A stretch of DNA of 64,000 nt from Amycolatopsis roodepoortensis (GCF_014873915.1 NZ_JADBEJ010000001.1:1426001-1490000); one strand, 5' to 3'. Counted from the stretch's first letter, positions 9,377 through 18,633 are shown. Notes: a model not told the origin generated them from the sequence alone. Numbers and translations: made by a program.

Positions 9377-9405
9377 TTGACGGGAGCGCTCCCAGCTATC
9401 ACGAT
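9377..9405 (+). promoter_or_regulatory. Promoter with LacI-type operator for PL10 lyase
   Basis: A -35-like TTGACG (9377-9382) and a weak -10-like CACGAT (9400-9405) are 17 bp apart. Overlapping the -35 and running into the spacer is the perfect 12-bp palindrome GGGAGCGCTCCC (9382-9393), the form bound by LacI/GalR sugar repressors of actinomycetes. Repression relieved by a pectin breakdown product is the likely mode. Confidence 0.6.
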
Positions 9406-9454
9406 GCGTTTACAAGTGTGGATGGCGTTCAGATACGTGAATCGAGATGTGATC

Positions 9455-11218
9455 ATGAACCTCACGCGCCGCAGTTTCGGACTCCTCGCCACCGCTGTGC
9501 CGGTGGCCGTCCTCGCGGGTGGAAACCAGGCCGTTCAGGCCGCCGTGCCGGGAATTCCGGAGGCCATGCGCCGTGCCGCGGCGTTCTTCGACGAACAGCT
9601 CTCCTATCGCGGCGCCTATGTCTGGAGCTACTTGCCCGACCGGTCCCAGACCTGGGGTGAGATGGCCGCCAACCGCACCATGTGCTGGGTGCAGCCACCG
9701 GGAACGCCGTCGATCGGGCACAGCCTGCTCGACGCGTACCACGCCACCGGCGACGAATCCTTCTACCGCGCCGCTTCGCGCACCGGTCTCGCCTTGGCGG
9801 ACGCCCAGTTGCCGGTCGGCGGCTGGAACTACGTGCACGATTTCGCGGGTACGAAGTCGCTGCGCCGGTGGTACGACACCGTCGGCGCGAACGGCTGGCG
9901 GCTGGAGGAGTTCCAGCACTATTACGGCAACGCGACTTTCGACGACGGGGGCACGTCCTCCGCGGCTCAGTTCATGTTGCGCCTCTACCTGGAACGCGGC
10001 GATCACCGCTTCGGCGCGGCCCTCGATCGCGCCCTGCGCTTCGTGGTGAAGGCGCAGATCCGCGGAGGGGTCGCCGATGGCGGCTGGCCGCAGCGTTTCC
10101 CCCGGTTCGCGGGCGCCGTGAAGGACACGCCTTGGCCCGAGGTACTGCCGCCGTGGCTACCCACCGACATCCGCCACGGCATGGAGGACGGTGACTACAC
10201 CGGCCACGTCACCTTCAACGACGACGTCCTCGGCGAGAACATCAAGTTCCTGCTGATGTGCATGTCCACTTTGGACAAGCCGGGGCTCGCCGAGCCGATC
10301 CGGCGCGCGATGGACTGCCTGTGCCGCCTGCAGCAGCCAGGACCGCAGGCGGGCTGGGCGTTGCAGCACCTCGCCAGGGCGTCGGGCGGCAGGCCGGCGG
10401 GGGCTCCGGCGGGTGCGCGATCCTACGAACCCCGCGCCCTGGCCACGCACACCACACAGACCAATGTGCAGCAGCTGTTCCACTACTTCCGGCTGACGGG
10501 CGATCGAGGGTTCCTCGACCGTGTTCCCGAAGCCATCGCCTGGCTGGACAGCTGCCCGCTCACCGCGCGGCAGCACGCCGAGAACCCGTTGCTGGCCGGG
10601 CGAACCCATCCCACCTTCGTGGATCTGGAGACCAACCGGGCGCGGTTCGTCCACCGCTTCGGCTCGAACGTCCGCAACGGCGCCTACTACACCGACAACG
10701 ACCACCGCGCGACGCTGAGCCATTATTCCGGCGGCCGCGTGATCGACACCGCCGCCCTGCGTGCCACCTACGAGCAACTGCGCGCGCTCACCCCGGCGCA
10801 GGTCGCCGATCTGAAGGCCCGCTCGCCGCTCAGCGGCGTCCGGGTCCCGCTCCCTCGCTACTTCACCCCGCGCGAGCCTCAGCTCACCGACCTCTTCCTC
10901 GGCGCGCCGTCACAGCTGCCGGTCGTGTCGGACGCGGAAGCGAAGGCGCTGGCCGACGGGCTCGGCGGCAACGACTACTGGTTGACCCCGGCCGACGCGA
11001 TCACCAATCCGTATCGCGGTCCTTCACCGGCCACGCCTTACGCCGGAAAGGCGTATATGAGCAAGCACGTGGGCGACCTGTACGACACCTCGCCCTACGA
11101 TCCGCTCAACCCGCCCGAGGAGCCGCCGTACCGGCCGAAGGAGCGGCCGCCGGTGATCAGCACCGGCACCTACGTGGCCAACATGGGCAAGCTGATCTCC
11201 TGGGCCGCCGCCCGGTAG
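9455..11218 (+). CDS. Secreted pectate lyase, PL10-like
   Basis: 587 residues from the ATG at 9455. A twin-arginine signal is clear (TRRSFGL at residues 4-10), so export of the folded protein by Tat is expected. The sequence then shows an (alpha/alpha) toroid: WSYLPDRSQTWGE, GGWPQRFPRF and TFNDDVLGENIKFLLMC, features of the Pec_lyase (PL10) family. Length exceeds the usual 350-400 residue catalytic domain, with an extra C-terminal segment containing proline-rich NPPEEPPYRPKERPP. It is divergent from the PL1 gene and preceded by a LacI-type operator. Confidence 0.75.
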   Translation: MNLTRRSFGLLATAVPVAVLAGGNQAVQAAVPGIPEAMRRAAAFFDEQLSYRGAYVWSYLPDRSQTWGEMAANRTMCWVQPPGTPSIGHSLLDAYHATGDESFYRAASRTGLALADAQLPVGGWNYVHDFAGTKSLRRWYDTVGANGWRLEEFQHYYGNATFDDGGTSSAAQFMLRLYLERGDHRFGAALDRALRFVVKAQIRGGVADGGWPQRFPRFAGAVKDTPWPEVLPPWLPTDIRHGMEDGDYTGHVTFNDDVLGENIKFLLMCMSTLDKPGLAEPIRRAMDCLCRLQQPGPQAGWALQHLARASGGRPAGAPAGARSYEPRALATHTTQTNVQQLFHYFRLTGDRGFLDRVPEAIAWLDSCPLTARQHAENPLLAGRTHPTFVDLETNRARFVHRFGSNVRNGAYYTDNDHRATLSHYSGGRVIDTAALRATYEQLRALTPAQVADLKARSPLSGVRVPLPRYFTPREPQLTDLFLGAPSQLPVVSDAEAKALADGLGGNDYWLTPADAITNPYRGPSPATPYAGKAYMSKHVGDLYDTSPYDPLNPPEEPPYRPKERPPVISTGTYVANMGKLISWAAAR

Positions 11219-11288
11219 TCGCGTACAGTAGGTTAATCGCTAACGTAGTGGGGTCGATCTTTGCCGGCGTTCGGTTGTGAGGGTGGAA

Positions 11289-12146
11289 ATGCCGTCGTAC
11301 GAGTCCGGGTACACCGCGCCGAGTTCCGTTCCGGTCGGGGTGGACCCGACCCGGGCGAGCATCGCGCGCGTGTACGACGCCGCGCTGGGCGGCAAGGACA
11401 ACTACGAGATCGACCGTGAGGTCCTGCGGCAGGTCGCGACCAAGGCGCCCGAAGTCCGGGATCTGGCGTGGTCCAACCGCAATTTCCTGACCCGGGCCGT
11501 GCGGTTCCTCGCCCAGCAGGGGAAGATCACCCAATTTCTCGACTGCGGTTCGGGACTGCCGACGGCGGAGAACACCCACCAGATCGCCCAGCGGGTCAAC
11601 GCCGGGACGCAGGTGGTGTACGTCGACAACGATCCCGTGGTGCTCGCCCATGGCCGGGCCATCCTCGAGAACAACCCGAACACGCACTTCGTCGCCGAGG
11701 ACATTTTCCAGCCCGGGCGGCTCCTGGCCGACGCGGCGGTTCGTGAGCACCTCGACTTCACTCGTCCGGTGGCCTTGCTGCAGGTGGGCACCCTGCATCA
11801 CTACACCGCCGACAACGGCGCGGACCTGATGCGCGAGTACATCGACGCGCTGCCCAGCGGCTCGTTCGTCGTCATCGCGCACTTCTTCGATCCGGAGAAG
11901 CCCGGGTTGAGCGAGCTCGCCCGGAAGATGGAAGAGCTGTTCATGCACAGCCCGATGGGCTCGGGCCGGTTCCGCACGGCAAGCGAGATTTCGAGCTTCG
12001 TCGAGGGTCTCGAGATCATGCCCTCCGGCCCTGGCAAGGAACCAGGCCTGGAGCTGTGCGATCTCTGGTGGCCGGACGGGCCGAAACTCGCCCCGCTCAA
12101 CGAGGTCGAGCAGTGCATTGCCGGGATCGTGGCCCGCAAACCCTAG
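11289..12146 (+). CDS. SAM-dependent methyltransferase, Methyltransf_19 (DUF574) family
   Basis: 285 residues. The ATG at 11289 has GAGGG five bases upstream; a GTG at 11277 is an alternative. Family signature ARVYDAALGGKDNYEIDR at the N-terminus and SAM site FLDCGSGLPT, with VYVDNDPVVL as the acidic ribose-binding strand. This family is expanded in actinomycetes and substrates are mostly unknown. It appears to be a monocistronic gene. Confidence 0.85.
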   Translation: MPSYESGYTAPSSVPVGVDPTRASIARVYDAALGGKDNYEIDREVLRQVATKAPEVRDLAWSNRNFLTRAVRFLAQQGKITQFLDCGSGLPTAENTHQIAQRVNAGTQVVYVDNDPVVLAHGRAILENNPNTHFVAEDIFQPGRLLADAAVREHLDFTRPVALLQVGTLHHYTADNGADLMREYIDALPSGSFVVIAHFFDPEKPGLSELARKMEELFMHSPMGSGRFRTASEISSFVEGLEIMPSGPGKEPGLELCDLWWPDGPKLAPLNEVEQCIAGIVARKP

Positions 12147-12197
12147 CGCCTGCCGCCGTCGAATATCGATTGCCCCTCGTTCGTCACCCCTGCCAGG

Positions 12198-13271
12198 GTG
12201 GCGGACGTGACGCGATCGTTCCTTCCCGGCCTTGAGCTGTCCCGCCTGTTCTATACCGAGGTCGTCGCGCCGATCTTGGCGAAGGCGCTGGACGAGGTGC
12301 CGTACTCGGCGGCGCTGATCGGGTGGGGCTCGGAGGTGCAGGGCTTCGACACGGTGCGCTCCACCGACCATGCGTGGGGCCCGCGGATGCAGCTTTTCCT
12401 TGGCGGTGAAGACTTCCATGCCCGCGTCGACGATCTGGACGCCCTGCTCGATCGCGAGCTGCCGATCGAGTTCCGCGGCTACCCGGTCCGCTTCGCCTTC
12501 CCCTCGGACGCGCCGGCCCGGCACTGGGTGGACATCACGGATCTGCAGGGTTTCTTCACCGGGCAACTCGGCGCCGACCCGGACGGCGGCCTGCCGATTT
12601 CGGCGTGGTTGACGGTCCCGACCCAAGTACTGCGTGAACTGACCGGTGGCGCGGTCTTCCACGACGGGATCGGCCTGTTGGAGCGCTACCGGCAACACCT
12701 CGCCTGGTATCCGGACGACGTGTGGCGCTATGTGCTGGCATGTCAGTGGATGCGCTTGTCCCAGGAGGAGCCCTTCGTCGGCCGCTGCGGCGAGGTCGGC
12801 GACGACCTGGGCTCGGCCGTGGTCGCCGCGCGCCAGGTCCGCGACCTGATGAAGCTGTGCCTGATGATGAACCGGGTGTATCCGCCCTACAGCAAGTGGC
12901 TGGGCACCGCGTTCGGCGCACTGCCCTGCGCCAAGGCGCTGACTCCGCATCTGTCCGGCGCACTGTCCGCACGAAGCTGGCAGGAACGGGAGCAGCACCT
13001 TTCTCCCGCATACGAGATCGCCGCGAGGCTGCACAACGATCTCGGTCTCACGGAGCCGCTGGAGACGACGGTCCGCTACTTCCACGACCGGCCGTTCCGG
13101 GTTCTGGGCGCGCACCGGTTCACCGACGCCCTCGTCTCGACGATCGGTGACCCGGCCGTCAGGGCGCTGCCGCCGGTCGGGGCGATCGACCAGTACGTCG
13201 ACAGCACCGAAGTGACCGACCGCGGGTACGCCGAGCTGCGCCGCCGCTACATCGCGGGCCCCGGCCTCTGA
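12198..13271 (+). CDS. DUF4037 protein, nucleotidyltransferase-like
   Basis: 357 residues, GTG start after a CAGGGTG stretch; a GTG at 12207 is also possible. The N-terminal LIGWGSEVQGFDTVRSTDH resembles the GS-x10-D motif of the nucleotidyltransferase fold, followed by a helical domain with YPPYSKWLGTAF typical of DUF4037. The function of the family is not established. The 3' end overlaps, on the opposite strand, a truncated SDR start. Confidence 0.7.
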   Translation: MADVTRSFLPGLELSRLFYTEVVAPILAKALDEVPYSAALIGWGSEVQGFDTVRSTDHAWGPRMQLFLGGEDFHARVDDLDALLDRELPIEFRGYPVRFAFPSDAPARHWVDITDLQGFFTGQLGADPDGGLPISAWLTVPTQVLRELTGGAVFHDGIGLLERYRQHLAWYPDDVWRYVLACQWMRLSQEEPFVGRCGEVGDDLGSAVVAARQVRDLMKLCLMMNRVYPPYSKWLGTAFGALPCAKALTPHLSGALSARSWQEREQHLSPAYEIAARLHNDLGLTEPLETTVRYFHDRPFRVLGAHRFTDALVSTIGDPAVRALPPVGAIDQYVDSTEVTDRGYAELRRRYIAGPGL

Positions 13272-13342
13272 CCGGCGAGAAACGCATCCGGCGTAAGGAC
13301 ACCGGCACCGATTCCCGAGGCGGAACCCGTCACCGCGATCAT
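13250..13342 (-). pseudogene. Truncated N-terminus of a short-chain dehydrogenase
   Basis: The ATG at 13342 overlaps the stop of the upstream flavin oxidoreductase gene (ATGA). The first codons read MIAVTGSASGIGAG, the exact Rossmann TGxxxGIG start of an SDR, after which homology ends and the frame stops 17 codons later. The frame overlaps the 3' end of the DUF4037 gene. It looks like the stump left after a deletion that removed the rest of the third gene in the TetR-OYE operon. Confidence 0.6.
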
Positions 13343-14496
13343 CGAGCCTCCAGCACGCAGTGCGTCCCGCGGTAGATCGTCGGCATGCACTTGTTGCAGT
13401 GCACGCACAGCGAGCGCGCCCCGGATCGCAGCCGCAGCGGCAGATCGGGTTCGCGCAGCAGCGCCCGCGCCATCGCGACGAACGCGAAGCCCTCCGCCAT
13501 CGCCTGCTCCATCGTCTCCAGCCGCGTGATCCCGCCGAGCAGGATCAGCGGCAGGTCCAGCGCCGCGCGGAACTGACGTGCCCGGTCCAGCAGATACGCC
13601 TCCTGGAACGGGTAACCGCGCAGGAAGGCGCCACCCGCCGCCCGGACGCCCCACCGCAACGGCCGAGGGAATCGCGCGGAGAACTCCCGTACCGGCGCGT
13701 CCCCGGTGAACAGGTACATCGGGTTCAGCAGCGAACTGCCCGCCGTCAGTTCGAGCGCGTCGACGGACCCGTCCGCCTCCAGCCACCGCGCGACCCGGAC
13801 GCTTTCGTCCAGCCAGAACCCGCCCGGCACCCCGTCGTCCATGTTGAGCTTCGCGGTCACCGCGATCCGGTGACCGGCCACGTCCCGGACCGCCCGTGCG
13901 ATCTCCAGCGCCGGCCGGGCCCGGTTCTCGAGCGATCCGCCGTAGGAGTCCCGCCTGCGGTTCAAGCGGGGACTGAGGAACGAACTGACCAGATAATTGT
14001 GTCCGAAGTGGATCTCGACGGCGTCGAAGCCTGCCTCGATCGCCACTCGCGTGGCTGTCGCGTGTGCGCGCACGACCCGGTTCAGATCGTGTTCCGTGGC
14101 CGCCTGTGTCATCCGCATCCCCAGCGGATTCGGGAACCGCCCCGGCGCCAGCGCGGGGGACCGGTTCGACGCCGCGTTCGCGACCGGCCCCGCGTGCCCG
14201 ATCTGCGCGCTCACCGCCGCACCCTCGGCGTGCACCGCGTCGGTGAGGCGACGCAGCCCCGGTACGGCCTCGTCGCGCATCCAGATCTGGTGCCGGTCGG
14301 TCCGGCCCTCCGGAGACACGGCGCAGTACGCGACCGTCGTCATCCCCGCGCCACCGCGGGCAACCCGCCGGTGGAACTCGATCAGCCGATCGGTGACGAC
14401 GGCGTCCGGGGTCGCTCCCTCGAAGGTCGCGGCCTTGATGATCCGGTTGCGCAGCCGCACCGGACCCAGCCGCGCGGGCGCGAAGACGTCGGTCAT
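13339..14496 (-). CDS. NADH:flavin oxidoreductase, old yellow enzyme family
   Basis: 385 residues. TIM-barrel FMN enzyme: N-terminal RLRNRIIKAAT, central EIHFGHNYLVSSFLSPRLN (substrate/FMN His and Asn) and GGSLENRARP are diagnostic. The C-terminal CVHCNKC cysteine cluster recalls members with an Fe-S site, but the long C-terminal domain is missing. The ATG overlaps the stop of the TetR gene by ATGA. Such enzymes reduce activated C=C bonds. The former downstream SDR suggests a two-step reduction of an enone. Confidence 0.85.
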   Translation of the reverse strand: MTDVFAPARLGPVRLRNRIIKAATFEGATPDAVVTDRLIEFHRRVARGGAGMTTVAYCAVSPEGRTDRHQIWMRDEAVPGLRRLTDAVHAEGAAVSAQIGHAGPVANAASNRSPALAPGRFPNPLGMRMTQAATEHDLNRVVRAHATATRVAIEAGFDAVEIHFGHNYLVSSFLSPRLNRRRDSYGGSLENRARPALEIARAVRDVAGHRIAVTAKLNMDDGVPGGFWLDESVRVARWLEADGSVDALELTAGSSLLNPMYLFTGDAPVREFSARFPRPLRWGVRAAGGAFLRGYPFQEAYLLDRARQFRAALDLPLILLGGITRLETMEQAMAEGFAFVAMARALLREPDLPLRLRSGARSLCVHCNKCMPTIYRGTHCVLEAR

Positions 14497-15065
14497 GACC
14501 CCGCCAAGCCCGCGGTGAGGAACGCGCGCAGCGTCCCGACCGGCACCTCGCCCGGCATCTCGTCAGCGAAGAACTGCAGCACCAGGCCGAAGGCGAGCAG
14601 CCACCGGTGTGCCGCGCCTGCCTTCGACAGCTCCGGTCGCGCGTCCCGCAGCAGCTCGATCCACGGCCCCAGCCCGAACCACCGCGAAGTCCAAGCCTGC
14701 TCCCGCCGTCCCAGCACGAACCGCGCCAGCAGCCGCAACCGCAGCTGCCCGACCGGGTCCGCGGCCAGCTCGGCGAGGGGGGTCACGACGAGGTCGACCA
14801 GTTCCGCCACCGTGGGCACCCAACCGCCCCGCCGCCGCTCCGTGATCTCGTCGAGCCGCCGCTGCCACACCGGCGCGAGCCGGGCTTCCAGCAGCGCGGC
14901 GATCAAGGCGTCCTTCGACCCGAAGTGATAGTGGACCGCCGCCGGATTCATGCCGGCCGCGCTGTTGATCGCGCGGACGGACACCGCGTCGTGCCCGGAT
15001 TCCAGCAACAGTCGCTCGGCGACGGTCAGCAGTCGTTCCCGGGTGGTGGCGTCGGTGCTGGGCAT
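14493..15065 (-). CDS. TetR-family transcriptional regulator
   Basis: 190 residues from the ATG at 15065. HTH at residues about 25-48 (SVRAINSAAGMNPAAVHYHFG). First gene of the TetR-OYE operon, so probably autoregulated. A perfect 15-bp inverted repeat lies 32 bp upstream, between this gene and the divergent ABC transporter. Confidence 0.88.
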   Translation of the reverse strand: MPSTDATTRERLLTVAERLLLESGHDAVSVRAINSAAGMNPAAVHYHFGSKDALIAALLEARLAPVWQRRLDEITERRRGGWVPTVAELVDLVVTPLAELAADPVGQLRLRLLARFVLGRREQAWTSRWFGLGPWIELLRDARPELSKAGAAHRWLLAFGLVLQFFADEMPGEVPVGTLRAFLTAGLAGS

Positions 15066-15096
15066 TCGTGCAGCACACCATAGTTCCATCACCGAA

Positions 15097-15111
15097 TCAA
15101 TCACTGATTGA
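15097..15111. promoter_or_regulatory. Likely TetR operator
   Basis: Perfect 7-1-7 inverted repeat TCAATCA-C-TGATTGA in the gap between the TetR gene (minus) and the ABC transporter (plus). It overlaps the upstream alternative TTG start (15108) of the transporter, which argues for the later GTG start. Confidence 0.6.
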
Positions 15112-15143
15112 ACTGGACAGGAACCCCGCGGCCATGTTGGGCT

Positions 15144-17630
15144 GTGGTCGGCGATTTTCTTCCTGCGACGTCGAGGAGTGCCGCCCTGAGCCTGTCGGAG
15201 TACCTCCGGGAGAACTGGATCGACGTCGTGAACGACGCGATCCTGCACGTGGATCTCACCCTGGCGGCGATGGGACTCGCCGTGCTGGTCGGCATGACGA
15301 TCGGCCTGCTCACCTACCGGCGGCGCTGGCTCGGCGCGATGGCGACCACGACGACGGCGGCGTTCCTGACCGTCCCGTCGATCGCGCTGCTGGGCATCCT
15401 GATCGGCCCGTTCGGGCTGGGGCTGACGAATGTCCTGTTCGCTCTGGTGCTCTATGCGCTCCTGCCGATCACGCGCAACACGATCGTCGGGCTGCGCGGC
15501 GTCGATCCGGCCGTGGTGGACGCGGCGCGGGGGATGGGGCTCGGCCGCCTGCGGCTGCTGTTCCGGGTGCGGTTGCCGCTCGCCTGGCCGGTGATCCTTT
15601 CCGGCATCCGGGTCTCGACGCAGATCACGATCGGTATCGCGGCCATCGGGGCGTATGTCAAGGGCCCCGGCCTCGGCAACCAGATCTTCGACGGGCTCGG
15701 CCGGTTCGGCTCGGTCAACTCCCTGAACCAGGTACTCACCGGGACGCTCGGGATCATGGTGCTGGCGCTGCTGTTCGACCTGGCCTTCGTGGTGGTCGGC
15801 AAGCTGACGACACGGCGACGTCCCCGCGCCCTCCGAGAGGCGGCCCCGCCGACGAAGGGGAGAGCCGCCGGAATGGACGGTGAGACGATCGAGTTGCGGG
15901 ACCTCAGCAAGCACTACCCCGGACGAGCGGTACCGGCGGTCGAAAACCTGACGATGCGCATCCCCGCGGGTGAGATCGTCGTGCTGGCCGGCCCTTCGGG
16001 GTGCGGCAAGACGACGACCATGCGGATGATCAACCGGCTAGTCGAGCCCACCGCGGGCGTCGTCACGATCGGCGGCACCGACGTGTCGGCGCTCGACCTC
16101 GACGAACACCGCCGGAACACCGGTTACGTCATCCAGCAGATCGGGCTTTTCCCGCACCTGCGCGTGGACGCCAACATCGGTGTGGTGCCGCGGCTGCTCG
16201 GCTGGACCCGGCGACGCATCGCCGACCGGGTGCGCGAGCTGCTCGACGTCGTCGGCCTGACCCGCGAGCACGGCGTCCGGTACCCGCGCGAGCTTTCCGG
16301 CGGCCAGCAGCAGCGCGTCGGGGTGGCGCGGGCGATGGCCGCGGACCCGCCGGTCATGCTGATGGACGAGCCGTTCGGCTCCACCGACCCGATCACCCGT
16401 GCCCGGTTGCAGGACGAATTCCTTCGCCTGCAACGGGAAGTGCGCAAGACGATCGTGTTCGTCACGCACGACTTCGACGAGGCGCTGAAGGTCGGCGACC
16501 GGATCGCCGTGCTGCGGCCGCGATCGGTGATCGCGCAGTACGACACGCCCCAGGCGATCCTCGCCGCGCCGGCGGACGATTACGTCGCGAGCTTCGTCGG
16601 GCCGAAGCGGAACCTCAAGCGGCTCGCGCTGATCCGGGTGGGTGACCTGGAGCTCCGGCCGGCGACCGGGCCGGACGGCCTGCCTCCGGTCCGGCCCGAC
16701 GTCACCCTGCGGGACGTGCTGGACGTGATGGTGCGGACCGGCAGCACCTCGGTCGTGGTCACCGAGGACAGCTCCGGGCAGCCGCTGGGGGTGTGCGACG
16801 TGTCCAGCCTCGTCGCGGCGCTGCGACCCATCGACGAGGCGCCCGTGGTCCCGGCCGCCGAGGAGGCGCCTGTCGCGGGTCCGGACACCAACGAGCCCGC
16901 GCGGCCTCGCCGGCGACGGCTCGGGCTTCTGGTGCGCCCGGTCCTGTTGATCGTCACCCTGCTGACGCTCTTCCTGATCGTGCGTGCGCATCCGCTCGAC
17001 TCGATCGAACAGCGTTTTCTCAACGCCGGCGAGATCTTCACCGAACTGGGCGCGCACCTGCGGCTCACCGCGATCTCGACGGCGTGCACCATCGCGATCG
17101 CCCTCCCGCTCGGCATCCTGCTCACCCGCGCCGGCGCCCGCTGGGCCAGGCCGATCGGGCTGGGGCTGGGCAATCTCGGCCAGGCGATCCCGTCGATCGG
17201 GCTCGTCGTGCTGCTCGCGCTCTGGATCGGCACGGGCACCGCGACGGCGGTGACGGCACTCGTCGTCTACGCGACCTTGCCGGTGCTGCGCAACACGATC
17301 GTCGGGCTCGACGGCGTCGACCCGACCCTCGTCGACGCCGCGCGAGGCATGGGAATGGGCAAGACGGCCATCCTGTGGCGGATCGAACTGCCGCTCGCGG
17401 TCCCGGTGATCCTCGCCGGGATCCGGACCGCGCTGGTGCTCACCGTCGCGAGCGCGACGCTGGCGACGTTCATCGACGGCGGCGGACTCGGCGGCGGGCT
17501 CGTCGCCGGAATCGGGCTGTACCGCCCGATGCTGAGCTTGACCTTCGGCGTCATCGTCGCCGTACTGGCGCTCTTCGTCGACTGGCTGGGGCTGGTCGCC
17601 GAAGAGATTTTGCACCCGCGCGGCATGTAG
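15144..17630 (+). CDS. Osmoprotectant ABC transporter: permease-ATPase-permease in one polypeptide
   Basis: About 828 residues from the in-frame GTG at 15144; the start is uncertain (TTG at 15108 lies inside the operator, and GAGGAG near 15172 precedes only CTG codons). Order: OpuCB-type permease (first ~220 residues, with GLRGVDPAVVDAARGMG EAA-like loop), OpuCA-type ATPase (Walker A GPSGCGKTTT, signature LSGGQQQR, MLMDEPFG, a CBS-like tail) and a second permease (GLDGVDPTLVDAARGMG loop). Normally these are three genes. An internal ATG at 15873 with AAGGGGAGA upstream could also allow separate translation of the ATPase. Substrate probably glycine betaine, choline or carnitine. Confidence 0.85.
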   Translation: MVGDFLPATSRSAALSLSEYLRENWIDVVNDAILHVDLTLAAMGLAVLVGMTIGLLTYRRRWLGAMATTTTAAFLTVPSIALLGILIGPFGLGLTNVLFALVLYALLPITRNTIVGLRGVDPAVVDAARGMGLGRLRLLFRVRLPLAWPVILSGIRVSTQITIGIAAIGAYVKGPGLGNQIFDGLGRFGSVNSLNQVLTGTLGIMVLALLFDLAFVVVGKLTTRRRPRALREAAPPTKGRAAGMDGETIELRDLSKHYPGRAVPAVENLTMRIPAGEIVVLAGPSGCGKTTTMRMINRLVEPTAGVVTIGGTDVSALDLDEHRRNTGYVIQQIGLFPHLRVDANIGVVPRLLGWTRRRIADRVRELLDVVGLTREHGVRYPRELSGGQQQRVGVARAMAADPPVMLMDEPFGSTDPITRARLQDEFLRLQREVRKTIVFVTHDFDEALKVGDRIAVLRPRSVIAQYDTPQAILAAPADDYVASFVGPKRNLKRLALIRVGDLELRPATGPDGLPPVRPDVTLRDVLDVMVRTGSTSVVVTEDSSGQPLGVCDVSSLVAALRPIDEAPVVPAAEEAPVAGPDTNEPARPRRRRLGLLVRPVLLIVTLLTLFLIVRAHPLDSIEQRFLNAGEIFTELGAHLRLTAISTACTIAIALPLGILLTRAGARWARPIGLGLGNLGQAIPSIGLVVLLALWIGTGTATAVTALVVYATLPVLRNTIVGLDGVDPTLVDAARGMGMGKTAILWRIELPLAVPVILAGIRTALVLTVASATLATFIDGGGLGGGLVAGIGLYRPMLSLTFGVIVAVLALFVDWLGLVAEEILHPRGM

Positions 17631-17658
17631 CTCGACCGACCTCAAGGAGGACCAACCC

Positions 17659-18633
17659 ATGCGGATGCTCCAGCGCACGACCGCCGCGGTGCTCGCGCTC
17701 GTCACGGCGGCGGCGCTCTCGGCAGGCTGCACGATCGGCAAGGACGAGACTGGCGCCCAGGTGGGCGCGGGATCCATCAAGAAGATCGACGCGCTGAACG
17801 GCGCCCAGATCCGGGTCAGCTCCAAGGAGTTCGACGAGCAGCTGCTACTCGGCCAGATCGCCATCGTCGCACTGCAGGCGGCCGGGGCGAGCCCGCAGGA
17901 CAAGACCAACATCACCGGATCGAGCAACGTCCGCCAGGCGCTCACCAGCGGCGCGGTCGACCTTTACTGGGAATACACCGGCACCGCCTGGATCAGCTAC
18001 CTCAACCAGACCAAGCCGATCAGCGACCCGCAGGCGCAGTACGACGCGGTCAAACAAGCCGATATCGCCAACGGCGTCACCTGGTGGGCACGCTCGCCGG
18101 CGAACGACACCTACGCCCTCGCCGGCAACCCGGCGACACTGGCCCGGACCGGCGTCAAGACGCTGTCCGACTACGCGGCCCTGGTGAAGCGCGACCCGGC
18201 CGCGGCCTCGACCTGTATGGGCCCGGAGTTCAAGAGCCGGGACGACGGATTCCCCGGCCTGGCGAAGACCTACGGGTTCACCCTGCCCGACCCGCAGGTG
18301 CACCTGCTCAACGACGCCGTCGTCTACCCGAGCATCGGCAAGGGGGAGCCGTGCGGTTTCGGCTCGGTCGCCTCCACCGACGGACGCGTTGCCGCGCAGC
18401 AGCTCACCGTGCTCGAGGACGACAAGCACTTCTTCCCGACGTACAACCCCGCGATCACGATCGCCACCCCGCTCGCCCAGAAATACCCGCAGCTGGAGCA
18501 GGTCTTCACGCCGATCGCCGCGAAGCTGGACACCGCGACGCTCACGGATCTGAACAAGAAGGTCAGCGTCGACGGCCAGAAGCCCGCCACGGTCGCCCAC
18601 GATTGGCTCAAGGCCGGGGGTTTCATCAGCTGA
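17659..18633 (+). CDS. Glycine betaine/osmoprotectant substrate-binding lipoprotein
   Basis: 324 residues, start preceded by AAGGAGGACC. Lipobox LSAGC with Cys24, so the mature protein is membrane-anchored. Family marks of OpuCC/ProX: SSKEFDEQLLLGQI, TGSSNVRQALTSGAVDLYWEYTG and the YNPAITI segment. It lies 28 bp after the fused permease-ATPase-permease gene and supplies the fourth component of the importer. A strong hairpin follows. Confidence 0.9.
   Translation: MRMLQRTTAAVLALVTAAALSAGCTIGKDETGAQVGAGSIKKIDALNGAQIRVSSKEFDEQLLLGQIAIVALQAAGASPQDKTNITGSSNVRQALTSGAVDLYWEYTGTAWISYLNQTKPISDPQAQYDAVKQADIANGVTWWARSPANDTYALAGNPATLARTGVKTLSDYAALVKRDPAAASTCMGPEFKSRDDGFPGLAKTYGFTLPDPQVHLLNDAVVYPSIGKGEPCGFGSVASTDGRVAAQQLTVLEDDKHFFPTYNPAITIATPLAQKYPQLEQVFTPIAAKLDTATLTDLNKKVSVDGQKPATVAHDWLKAGGFIS

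Noticed and set aside
11157..13115. 652-codon minus-strand frame
   Set aside because: Antisense to the methyltransferase and DUF4037 genes, composition typical of shadows.
13360..14928. 522-codon plus-strand frame
   Set aside because: Antisense to the OYE and TetR genes, whose motifs are clear.
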